DNA of 53,901 nt from a bacterium (GTDB lineage Bacteria; Electryoneota; RPQS01). Positions 41,349 through 49,201 of the stretch are shown here, piece after piece; the stretch's first letter is position 1; each line of letters begins with the position of its first letter. The stretch spans positions 1-53,901 of the forward strand of contig JAHJDG010000164.1 in NCBI GenBank assembly GCA_018812265.1, written 5' to 3'. Both the position numbers and the translations under genes were made by a program. Under the pieces are notes generated by a model. It ran no database searches. It saw nothing but the letters and a program-made list of their open reading frames with translations, and was not told the DNA's origin.

Positions 41349-44084
41349 ATGAAACGACTTTTTTTGATTGACGGGTCGGCGCAGATGTACCGGGCGCATT
41401 TCGCGTTTATTCGCAGTCCGCTGCGGACGAGCAAGGGCGAGATCACGTCGGCCGTGTATGGATTCCTGACCATGCTGTGGAACCTCCTTGAAAAGGAGAA
41501 TCCCAGCCATCTGGCCATCGTGTTCGACACGCCCGAGCCGACCTTCCGGCACAAAGCTTTTCCCGAGTACAAAGCCACGCGGCAAAAAATGCCGGATGAG
41601 CTGGTGGATCAGATCGGAAGACTCCATCAGGTTCTCGAAGCGACCGGACTCTCGATTCTGGCGAGACCGGGTTGGGAAGCCGACGACGTCATCGGAACCC
41701 TTGCCTCGCGAGCCGAGGCCGAGGGATACGAAGTGGCAATGGTCACGGGAGACAAGGATTTTCAGCAGCTCGTGACCGACAAGGTGCGGATGTACAATCC
41801 GAAGTCCGATGGCTTGATCGTGCTCGGACCCCAGGAAGTGGAAGAGAGCTTTGGCGTCCCCCCCAACAAAGTTGTGGACGTGCTGGCATTGACCGGCGAC
41901 ACATCGGACAACGTGCCGGGGGCAGAGGGGATCGGACCCAAGACCGCGGTCAAACTCATCGGCGAGTATGGATCACTTGAAAAAGTCCTGGAAGCCGCGC
42001 CCACGATGAAGAAATCGCGGATGCAGGAAGCCTTGATTCGCGACCGCGAACAGGTGCTATTATCGCGCGAGCTGGTGACGATTGACCGGAACGCTCCGGT
42101 GGAATTCGAGCCGGACAAGCTGCGCGTGCCGCCGATCTATAATCCCGAACTGGACCGGCTGCTGGTGGACCTGGAACTTTTCGGCCTCCTCGAAAAGATT
42201 CGCGCGAAGTACGGCCAGCCGACCCGGAAGGCGGAGAAGAAGGCCGAGCGGGACTATCGAACGATCACCGAGGCGGCGGAACTGCGGAAGCTGGCCGGGA
42301 AATGGAAACGCGAAAAACCACTTCTCTCGATAGATACCGAAACGACCTCGAGGGATCCGATGCTGGCGGAACTGGTGGGAGCCAGCTTCAGCGAGACGGA
42401 GGGCGAGGCCTTCTACGTTTCTCTGGAACATCTGGAGGGCGAAGCGGAGCCGGGCCGCGAGTTCGTGAGGTTCGGGGAAAGAATCACGGACGGTGTGACG
42501 GTCTTTCTTTCCATCATGGCCGAGGTGTATGAGAATCCCGACATCCCCAAAACCGGCCAGAACGTCAAATATGATATGGTGGTATTGCGGACGTATGGTG
42601 TGGAAGTAAGAGGCATCGAATTCGACACGATCATCGCGGCCTACCTGCTCAATCCGGGGGACCGCTCGCTGAGCATTGACAACCTCTCGCGCGAATACCT
42701 GAAGCTGCCGAAGATTCCGACCAGTGATCTGATTGGGAGCGGCAAGAGTCAGCTTTCCATGCGCGAGGTGGACTTCGAGCGGGTCAGCGAATATGCCTGC
42801 GAGGACGCCGATTATGCACTTCGATTGACCGCCGTACTGAAGCCGCTCGTGGCCGATCAGAAGGACGTGTTCGAGGAGATCGAGATACCGCTCATTCCGG
42901 TTCTGGCGGATATGGAGCGGGCGGGCATCCGGCTCGATACGGATCTATTGGCTCAAATGAGCAAAGAGCTCGACCGCGATTTGGGCAGAATCGAGGAGGC
43001 ATGTTACCGATTGGCCGGAGAGAATTTCAATCTGAACTCGCCCAAGCAACTGGCGGTGATCCTGTTCGATAAGCTCAAGCTGCCCGTCCAGAAGAAAACC
43101 AAGACCGGTCCGTCCACCGACGTAGACACTTTGACGGCTCTCGCTCCAATGCACGAATTGCCCACCAAACTGCTCGAATATCGCATGCTGGCCAAGCTCA
43201 AGGGTACTTACGTGGATGCCCTGCCCGTCCTCGTGCATCCGCAGACGGGCCGCGTTCACACCACGTTCAGCCAAACGACGGCCGCCACCGGACGCCTCTC
43301 TTCGGCCAATCCGAACCTGCAAAACATCACGATTCGCACCGAGGTCGGGCGGCGGATCCGCGAGGCGTTCGTGGCCGGAGATCCCGATGGACTCATCGTG
43401 TCGGCCGATTACAGCCAGATCGAGCTTCGCATTATGGCCCATCTGTCCGGTGATGAACGGCTCGTGAACGCGTTTGCGCGGGGGGGGGACATTCATACGG
43501 AAACGGCGGCGCTGATCTTCAATGTTGCGGTGGAGGACGTGCTTCCCGACATGCGACGGGCGGCCAAGACGGTCAATTTCGGGATCATCTACGGTCAAAC
43601 CGACTTCGGCCTGGCGCAGGAGCTGGGCATTCCCCGCCACGAAGCCCACACGTTCCGCGAGAACTATTTCAAGCTCTATCCGGGAGTGGCCAAGTTCATG
43701 AAGACCACTATCGAAGAATGCCGTGAGCGAGGATACGTCGAGACCCTGCTCGGCCGCCGCCGCAACATCCCGGACATCCAAGCCGGCAACCGGCAGATAC
43801 GCGAATTCGCCGAGCGAACCGCCATCAACACACCGGTTCAAGGCAGCGCCGCCGACATGATTAAGCTGGCCATGATCGCGGTTCATCGCCGTTTGAGAAC
43901 GGAAGACTTTGCCGCCCGCATGGTACTTCAGGTTCATGACGAGCTGTTGTTCGAAGCTCCGGCCGGTGAGATCGAACGGTTGCAGGCCATGGTGGCGGAA
44001 GAAATGCAGAATTCGTTGCCGATCGGTGTCCCGATTGTGGTCGAAGTTGGATCGGGGAGCAACTGGCTTTTGGCTCATGCATGA
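41349..44084 (+). CDS. polA: DNA polymerase I
   Basis: 911 aa. The start at 41349 has GGAGGGAG nine bases upstream and gives the family opening KRLFLIDGSA; the frame's earlier ATG at 41316 lacks this. Residues 1-290 are the 5'-3' exonuclease (GWEADDVIGT, VTGDKDFQQL, GDTSDNVPG, GIGPKTA). Residues about 310-500 are the 3'-5' proofreading domain with its acidic residues intact: SIDTETT, NVKYD and YACEDADYA. Residues about 510-911 are the polymerase: motif A DYSQIELR, motif B RRAAKTVNFGIIYG, motif C VHDEL. It fills gaps and removes RNA primers during replication and repair. Appears monocistronic. Confidence 0.97.
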   Translation: MKRLFLIDGSAQMYRAHFAFIRSPLRTSKGEITSAVYGFLTMLWNLLEKENPSHLAIVFDTPEPTFRHKAFPEYKATRQKMPDELVDQIGRLHQVLEATGLSILARPGWEADDVIGTLASRAEAEGYEVAMVTGDKDFQQLVTDKVRMYNPKSDGLIVLGPQEVEESFGVPPNKVVDVLALTGDTSDNVPGAEGIGPKTAVKLIGEYGSLEKVLEAAPTMKKSRMQEALIRDREQVLLSRELVTIDRNAPVEFEPDKLRVPPIYNPELDRLLVDLELFGLLEKIRAKYGQPTRKAEKKAERDYRTITEAAELRKLAGKWKREKPLLSIDTETTSRDPMLAELVGASFSETEGEAFYVSLEHLEGEAEPGREFVRFGERITDGVTVFLSIMAEVYENPDIPKTGQNVKYDMVVLRTYGVEVRGIEFDTIIAAYLLNPGDRSLSIDNLSREYLKLPKIPTSDLIGSGKSQLSMREVDFERVSEYACEDADYALRLTAVLKPLVADQKDVFEEIEIPLIPVLADMERAGIRLDTDLLAQMSKELDRDLGRIEEACYRLAGENFNLNSPKQLAVILFDKLKLPVQKKTKTGPSTDVDTLTALAPMHELPTKLLEYRMLAKLKGTYVDALPVLVHPQTGRVHTTFSQTTAATGRLSSANPNLQNITIRTEVGRRIREAFVAGDPDGLIVSADYSQIELRIMAHLSGDERLVNAFARGGDIHTETAALIFNVAVEDVLPDMRRAAKTVNFGIIYGQTDFGLAQELGIPRHEAHTFRENYFKLYPGVAKFMKTTIEECRERGYVETLLGRRRNIPDIQAGNRQIREFAERTAINTPVQGSAADMIKLAMIAVHRRLRTEDFAARMVLQVHDELLFEAPAGEIERLQAMVAEEMQNSLPIGVPIVVEVGSGSNWLLAHA

Positions 44085-44890
44085 CTTTTTTGTGAAAAGC
44101 ACTTGCATTTTTATAATCAGTGTTATATATTTCCAGCGTTTGCTTGGATCGTGTCCAATGCGAACACATGAACCGATCTTTGACGATGCAGCGACTTTGG
44201 TTTGCCGAATCACGTTCATGCGGTGAAACCGATCACCAGACAACCGCCGGATAGTCATCGCGAACCGTCGGGCGCTTGCCGATGCGCGAGCCACCACGAA
44301 CGGAAATGAGATGAGAATCTCGCTCGCATTGCGAGTTTGAGTTCTCGAGCGAGCGTGGTGATCGGAAAAAAGTAGCCGATGGCGGATCGTGCAAGTGCGG
44401 TTGGAGAGATGATCTCACGCGCACTGAGCGGTGCTGAAGCGAATGCGAAAGCCGCTTGCTCCGCAGCACTGGGAATCCGCCGGGCGACCCGTCGAACTCG
44501 CCTTATTTCGGGGAGTTAGGTTGAGATGCGGAATACGGTGTGGCGTAGATCGGCAGGCTGCTTCAGGGCGGTAAGCTGATAATTTTCTACTGTATTCGCG
44601 CTGAATCGGCCCGAAAGTTGCTGCACGATTGTTCCGTGAATTGATCATCGGCAGTGAGCCGCATGATCGGCTGTTCGAGAACGTGAGCTTGAGCCTTCGG
44701 TGGAAGGCTTGCCGATAGAGATGAAGGTCGTCGGACATGATCCGGCGGCCACCGGATTCCGACTTCGCCGCACGAACTCGGTTCCCGGCAGGTGCAGCGG
44801 TTCGCGCCGAGGGTAGCGCAAACCAGGCGCCCATCACCCAGAACGTTCCCGAACAGAATCCTGCCCTCAGTTCAGTTACAGGAGAATGAC
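44085..44890. other. Long intergenic region with several hairpins between polA and the histone-like gene
   Basis: 806 bp with no coding-like frame on either strand (a 201-codon minus frame here runs into the mirror image of the Lys-rich gene and is spurious). It contains a two-tier stem at 44292-44360, a hairpin at 44643-44668 (GATCAT-CGGC with GCCG-C-ATGATC) and one at 44692-44709 (AGCCTT/AAGGCT). None of the standard RNAs (tmRNA, RNase P RNA, 6S, SRP RNA) was recognised. It may be a long structured leader of the histone-like gene or an unknown RNA. Confidence 0.4.
44292..44360 (+). ncRNA. Candidate structured RNA element
   Basis: The outer stem CACCACG (44292-44298) pairs with CGTGGTG (44354-44360). 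Directly inside on the 3' side, CGAGCGAG (44346-44353) pairs with CTCGCTCG (44319-44326), leaving a 20-nt bulge on the 5' side and a 19-nt apical part that can fold further (CTCGC/GCGAG, competing). Fifteen paired bases in a compact 69-nt unit in a gene-free region is suggestive only; the strand is assigned from the downstream gene. Confidence 0.3.
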
Positions 44891-45358
44891 ATGAAGAAAG
44901 CGACCGCGAAGAAGGCCACGAAGAAGAAGGCCACCGCGAAGAAAGCGACCGCCAAGAAGGCCACGAAGAAGAAAGCCACCGCCAAGAAGGCGGCTCCGAA
45001 GCGTCGCAAGAAGAAAGCAACCGTCAAGAAGGCGGCCCCGAAGCGTCGCAAGAAGAAAGCGACCGTCAAGAAGGCCGCCCCGAAGCGTCGCAAGAAGGCC
45101 ACCAAGAAGAAAGCGACCGTCAAGAAGGCCGCCCCGAAGCGTCGCAAGAAGGCCACCAAGAAGAAAGCGACCGTCAAGAAGGCCGCTCCGAAGCGTCGTA
45201 AGAAGGCCACCAAGAAGAAAGCGACCGTCAGGAAGGCCGCTCCGAAGCGTCGTAAGAAAGTGGCGAAGAAGGCAACCGTCAAGAAAGCAACCGTCAGGAA
45301 GGCCGCTCCGAAGCGCCGCAAGAGGGTTGTGAAGAAGGCCGCGCCGGTGGCGATGTAA
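44891..45358 (+). CDS. Lys/Ala-rich histone H1-like DNA-binding protein
   Basis: 155 aa, almost wholly Lys, Ala, Thr, Val, Arg and Pro, extremely basic. It contains seven copies of AAPKRRK set in units such as KKATVKKAAPKRRK, some extended by KATK, after an N-terminal block of KKATAKKATKK units. This matches the C-terminal-domain-only, H1-like proteins of bacteria (Hc1/HctB, AlgP types) that compact DNA or bind nucleic acids without fixed structure. The start at 44891 has CAGGAG upstream; the ATG at 44792 begins in unrelated sequence. The tandem DNA repeats behind it make copy number likely to vary among strains. A terminator follows. Confidence 0.88.
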   Translation: MKKATAKKATKKKATAKKATAKKATKKKATAKKAAPKRRKKKATVKKAAPKRRKKKATVKKAAPKRRKKATKKKATVKKAAPKRRKKATKKKATVKKAAPKRRKKATKKKATVRKAAPKRRKKVAKKATVKKATVRKAAPKRRKRVVKKAAPVAM

Positions 45359-45391
45359 GATTCGTCGCTCGCTTTATTCGGCTAATCGCCT

Positions 45392-45424
45392 GCCGGCCCG
45401 TGTGTCAACGCGAGCCGGCTTTTG
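45392..45424 (+). terminator. Intrinsic terminator of the histone-like gene
   Basis: Stem GCCGGC (45392-45397) with GCCGGC (45414-45419), a 16-nt loop region with partial pairing, followed by TTTTGTTT. It lies 34 bp after the stop codon. Confidence 0.75.
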
Positions 45425-45525
45425 TTTATGGCGGCGATTGTGGGGCTTTGCGCCCGTCGGGGCTTGCAACCGACGATTCTGTTTCTCATATTTAAGGACG
45501 TTCATTCACTACTCCAAGGTTTACC

Positions 45526-47214
45526 ATGCCGTCCTGTCGTACCCTCTTTCGCGAGTTGAATTCCCGGCCCGACGCCGACCGCACGCTGGCACTTCTCAAG
45601 GATCTGGCCCTGCAGTCCCTTGCGCCGGAAGAACTCGGTGAGTTCCACGAGCAAGTTCTCTTTTCCAAGGCCTACCCGCGCTCACCCGAGATCCATAATT
45701 TTTGTACTCGGGAACTGCGCTGGTTCGCCGCGCGGATGGCCGGACTGGAGGACGAAGACCAGTGCGAGTTTGATCAGACCGGGATCGTCGGCACGCGTAT
45801 CTTCTATCCCTACGATTTCGAGACCGCCCGCTGGCTGCAGGCGCGGCTCAAAGAGCGGATTGACGTGGACTGGGAGGCCTACGGCGAACGCGACCATGAC
45901 CCGCTGGGCGGACTTCTCCCCCATCTGACCACACGCGCCGAGGCCGACGCGCTGGACGATGAGTCGGCCTCAACGCCGGAGTTCATACGGGCCGCTTGTG
46001 CGGGCAATGGGACGTCTCTGGCCTGGATTCTGGATGGTTTTGCGCGGGCCTATCCGGCCGGAATTCGCGAACATTTGTACAACTCGATGCAGCTCTCGCT
46101 GACGGTCGAACTGGATCGGCGGGGTCCGTCGCGGACGCTGCTCGATGACGGACGACCGGATGAGCTGTTCATTTGGGACCCGCTGGCCGCACGACAAAAA
46201 TTCGATTTGGTTGCCGAAGTCAAGCGTCCGCTGCATATCCCGCCGCCCGTCGGGAGCAAACGGGGACGGGAGCTTCTGAATCTCGCTTTCGGTACTCTCC
46301 TGCCACGGCTGCGCGAGCTCTATCCGCTGACTCATGCGAACGACGCCGAGGTGTATGACATTCGACTGGAAAGGGGGATTCGCGCGGTCGTCTGGTTCAT
46401 GCGGCCCGAGTTCCGGCTTCCGCTGGAAGTGGGTTGGGGCCTCTTGTTGCTCAAGAACAACGTACCCATCGGCTACGGAGCGGGCGGCATGCTGGCCGAG
46501 CGTTCCGAGATCGCCATCAACGTGTTCGACACCTTTCGCGGTGGGGAAGCGGCGTGGCTGTATTCGCAGTACGCGCGGGTGTTTCATGCGTTTTGCCGCG
46601 CGCCGTGGCTGGTAACGAGGCGCTATCAGATCGGCCATGAAAACGAGGAAGGCATCGCTTCCGGAGCCTACTGGTTCTGGGACAAGTTGGGATTTCGCTC
46701 AACCGATCCGGAAATCCGCCGGCTGGCCGATGCGGAACGGAAGAAGATTGCGCGCGGGAATGGCTATCGCACGCCGCGAAGACTGCTCAGGAAACTTGCG
46801 CAGGCCGACGTGGCGCTCTCACTTGAGGGCCGGCCGCCCGAGAAGTACGAGGAGTATCCGCTCGGCAAGGTGGGACAACTGGCCACGCGAGTCATTGCCG
46901 AGACGCTCGACGGGAACCGGCGCGGGCTGGAAGGGCGGGTCTTGCGCCTGTTACGGGAAAAGGTGGGTTTGCCTTTGGACGGATTGACCGGACCTGAACG
47001 AGTGTCGGTCGCGCAGATGGGTCTTCTTCTGCTGTCCATACCCGGTCTGGACAAGTGGCCCAAGTCCGAGCGGGAACGTGCCATGGAACTCTTCCGTTTG
47101 AAAGGCTCTTTGCAGGAGGCGGATTACGCTCGTGCGCTGGGCGGAAATTCACGCTTCTTCGATGCGCTCGCGCGACAGGCGAGATCATTGGATGAGTCTA
47201 CGAGGCGGGGATAA
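45526..47214 (+). CDS. Unknown protein with GNAT-like C-terminal half
   Basis: 562 aa, no signal peptide or TM helix. Not recognised as a whole. Residues about 290-410 resemble an acyl-CoA N-acyltransferase fold: LLLLKNNVPIGYGAGG (core strand), EIAINVFDTFRGGEAAWLY, and QIGHENEEGIASGAYWFWDKLGFR, like the 'NxxAIxxYxKLGF' end of GNAT enzymes but with an inserted loop. The N-terminal half and the helical C-terminal 150 residues show no known motif. The start has AAGG at 6 bp. It precedes an MFS gene by 24 bp and a DarT-like gene beyond, so the three may form one operon. Acyltransferase activity is a hypothesis. Confidence 0.72.
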   Translation: MPSCRTLFRELNSRPDADRTLALLKDLALQSLAPEELGEFHEQVLFSKAYPRSPEIHNFCTRELRWFAARMAGLEDEDQCEFDQTGIVGTRIFYPYDFETARWLQARLKERIDVDWEAYGERDHDPLGGLLPHLTTRAEADALDDESASTPEFIRAACAGNGTSLAWILDGFARAYPAGIREHLYNSMQLSLTVELDRRGPSRTLLDDGRPDELFIWDPLAARQKFDLVAEVKRPLHIPPPVGSKRGRELLNLAFGTLLPRLRELYPLTHANDAEVYDIRLERGIRAVVWFMRPEFRLPLEVGWGLLLLKNNVPIGYGAGGMLAERSEIAINVFDTFRGGEAAWLYSQYARVFHAFCRAPWLVTRRYQIGHENEEGIASGAYWFWDKLGFRSTDPEIRRLADAERKKIARGNGYRTPRRLLRKLAQADVALSLEGRPPEKYEEYPLGKVGQLATRVIAETLDGNRRGLEGRVLRLLREKVGLPLDGLTGPERVSVAQMGLLLLSIPGLDKWPKSERERAMELFRLKGSLQEADYARALGGNSRFFDALARQARSLDESTRRG

Positions 47215-47238
47215 TCCCCCCGCGAAAACCAGCCGATC

Positions 47239-48444
47239 ATGCATCCCATCTTCCGCGCATTCGCCCTTCGCAACTACCGCATCTACTGGACGGGTTTTTC
47301 GCTGTCCCTGATCGGTACGTGGATGCAGCACCTTGCCCAGGGGTGGCTGGTATGGGAGCTCACGCGTTCGGCGTTCTGGCTGGGAATCGTGGGCGCGATG
47401 CCGCAGCTTCCGTCGCTGCTGCTCGGTTCGATCGGCGGCGTAATCGTGGATCGCACGGTAAAGCGCACGCTGCTCATCGTCACCCAGACCGGCCTTGCGC
47501 TTTCCGCTCTGGCTCTGGCCGTGGTGACGCTCACCGGTATCGTGCAGGTCGAGCACGTGGTCATCATCGCCGCTTTCACCGGCATCTTCACGGCGGTGGA
47601 CACACCGGCCCGGCTTTCGTTTGTCACCGAGATCGTGGGCAAGGACAACGTCGGCAACGCCATTGCGTTGAACTCGACCACCTTCAATGCCGCGCGTCTG
47701 ATCGGACCGTCCATCGCCGGACTGCTGATCCCCATCATCGGTGTGGGCGGTTGTTTCCTCATGAATGCGATCTCCTTTATTGCGATGATCGTGGCTCTGG
47801 CGCTCATGCGCGATCTGCCGCCGCCCGTCTATGACCGTGGCAGCTCGGTGGTTGCGCAGTGGCAGGAAGCGTTCCGCTACGTTCGCCGCACGCGGATTCC
47901 ACGCGCGCTGATCGTGAACGTGGTGGTTTTCGCGGCGTTCGCCTTCCCCTATGTGATTCTCATGCCGCTGTATGCCGATGAGATTCTCGAATCGGGAGTG
48001 CGCGGTTTGGGCGCGCTGATGGCGGCGATCGGAGTGGGCGCGCTGGCGGGCGGAATCTGGCAGGCGACGCTCCCCGCAAACTTCCGGCGGGGGCGCATCG
48101 TGATTTTCGGAGCCTACGGTTTGTGCGTGGGAATCCTGCTGTTCTCGCTTTCCAAGAGCTTCATTCTCTCGCTCTTGATTTTGCCGATGGTGGGCGCGTC
48201 GGCGATCAGCATGTTGGCTTCCACCAATACCCTCCTGCAGACGCTGTCTCCCGATCATCTGCGGGGCCGCGTACTTGGGTTCTACACGACGGGCTTCCTC
48301 GGTTTCCTTCCCATCGGCAGCCTGATAATGGGTTCGATTGCGGCGGAGGTCGGCGCTCCCATCACTCTGGCCGGCGGATCGCTCATCTGTCTCATCGTGG
48401 CGCTCCTGACTCTGGGCCGCAACAAACGGTTGCTGGTCGTGTGA
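47239..48444 (+). CDS. MFS exporter (EntS/MFS_3 type)
   Basis: 401 aa, 12 predicted TM helices. The opening FRAFALRNYRIYWTGFSLSLIGTWMQ, then VDRTVKRTLLI, is characteristic of the MFS_3/EntS-like exporters, which include enterobactin and drug exporters. The substrate is unknown. Its stop codon overlaps the start of the DarT-like gene (TGATG), so the two are translationally coupled. No ribosome site stands before its own ATG; a short GCGGGG/CCCCCGC hairpin spans 47205-47223 between the preceding stop and this start. Confidence 0.9.
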   Translation: MHPIFRAFALRNYRIYWTGFSLSLIGTWMQHLAQGWLVWELTRSAFWLGIVGAMPQLPSLLLGSIGGVIVDRTVKRTLLIVTQTGLALSALALAVVTLTGIVQVEHVVIIAAFTGIFTAVDTPARLSFVTEIVGKDNVGNAIALNSTTFNAARLIGPSIAGLLIPIIGVGGCFLMNAISFIAMIVALALMRDLPPPVYDRGSSVVAQWQEAFRYVRRTRIPRALIVNVVVFAAFAFPYVILMPLYADEILESGVRGLGALMAAIGVGALAGGIWQATLPANFRRGRIVIFGAYGLCVGILLFSLSKSFILSLLILPMVGASAISMLASTNTLLQTLSPDHLRGRVLGFYTTGFLGFLPIGSLIMGSIAAEVGAPITLAGGSLICLIVALLTLGRNKRLLVV

Positions 48445-49100
48445 TGGGTCTCTTCGGCAAGCCCACGATCGGCCGCGAAATCCGCCGCCGCGATGTTACG
48501 CTGCTCCTGCATTCCACTCACCTCTACAAGAACCTCCCCTCGATTCTCGAAGATGGCACGCTGCACACGGTGCGGACGCTACGAGTACGGCACGGAGTCG
48601 AGAAAGCCGTGCGCTTCCTGCATGATCCTCGCCGCTACGAGCAATTCGCGGTGGGGCTTGACTATCTGAACGCGTCGCTGTCCTTCCCCAACACGCAGCT
48701 TCTCTACGGACGATCCAAAACTGACTGGAAGGCCGAGTGGGTTCATCTCGCGCTCGATCTCGAGCTATTGGATCATCCCGACACGCTCTTCTGTCCGGTT
48801 TCGGCGGCGGCGGAGTTCGGGAAATATGTCACGCGGGGATTGGATGGTTTTCGTGCGCTGTTTGCCGACGAGGTTCACGGACAGATGCGCGAGGGGCTGC
48901 CGAAAAACGTTCCCACGCATCCACAGGCCGAGGTCCTGTTGCGCGGGCCGTTGCCGATTACGTCCGTGCCGGCCATCTTCGTCCCGACCGCTGATGTAGC
49001 CCGCGAGATCGAGCGGCTCGGTTCCCGTCACTCCCTCTCTATAAGGATAGAGACCACCCCCCAGCTCTTCGTCTGGCCGAAGTGGCTGGTGGGGAAGTAG
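48444..49100 (+). CDS. DarT-like ssDNA ADP-ribosyltransferase (DUF4433-type)
   Basis: 218 aa, the usual length of DarT. The start at 48444 overlaps the MFS stop; the open frame extends upstream into the MFS gene but is not coding there. Family marks in order: LHSTHLYKNLPSILEDG (NAD-binding N-terminal part, His23), DYLNASLSFPN then WVHLALD, TLFCPVSAAAEFGKY, FRALF, and PTHPQAEVLL with Glu163 where DarT has its catalytic Glu, then ITSVPAIFVPT. DarT enzymes add ADP-ribose to thymidine in single-stranded DNA and act as toxins or anti-phage effectors, countered by the macrodomain protein DarG. No macrodomain gene is next to it here. Activity and target are inferred from the family. Confidence 0.75.
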   Translation: MGLFGKPTIGREIRRRDVTLLLHSTHLYKNLPSILEDGTLHTVRTLRVRHGVEKAVRFLHDPRRYEQFAVGLDYLNASLSFPNTQLLYGRSKTDWKAEWVHLALDLELLDHPDTLFCPVSAAAEFGKYVTRGLDGFRALFADEVHGQMREGLPKNVPTHPQAEVLLRGPLPITSVPAIFVPTADVAREIERLGSRHSLSIRIETTPQLFVWPKWLVGK

Positions 49101-49120
49101 GACTTGATGGTCCAGATTTG

Positions 49121-49152
49121 AAAGGCCCTGTCATTGTATTGACAGGGCCTTT
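49121..49152 (+). terminator. Terminator of the MFS-DarT-like operon
   Basis: A perfect 13-bp stem (49121-49133 with 49140-49152) with a 6-nt loop, starting 20 bp after the DarT-like stop. The 3' arm ends in TTT, and the next bases are ATCTG. It separates this operon from the secreted protein gene downstream. Confidence 0.75.
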
Positions 49153-49201
49153 ATCTGAGGGTATATTGAAATCAGCGGGTAAAAAGACAAGGGTTGGAAT
49201 C

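Noticed and set aside
42945-44297. A 450-codon minus-strand open frame opposite polA
   Set aside because: The plus strand is clearly DNA polymerase I. The minus frame is low-quality His/Arg-rich sequence.
44872-45321. A 149-codon minus frame of Phe/Leu/Ala repeats
   Set aside because: Mirror image of the Lys/Ala-rich histone-like gene; low-complexity artefact although it looks hydrophobic.
44891-45358. CRISPR-like tandem DNA repeats
   Set aside because: The repeats are contiguous codons of one protein (AAPKRRK units) without unique spacers, and no cas gene is present.
47185-48258. A 357-codon minus-strand open frame opposite the MFS gene
   Set aside because: Very rich in Arg, His, Gln and Glu, the usual antisense image of a membrane-protein gene.
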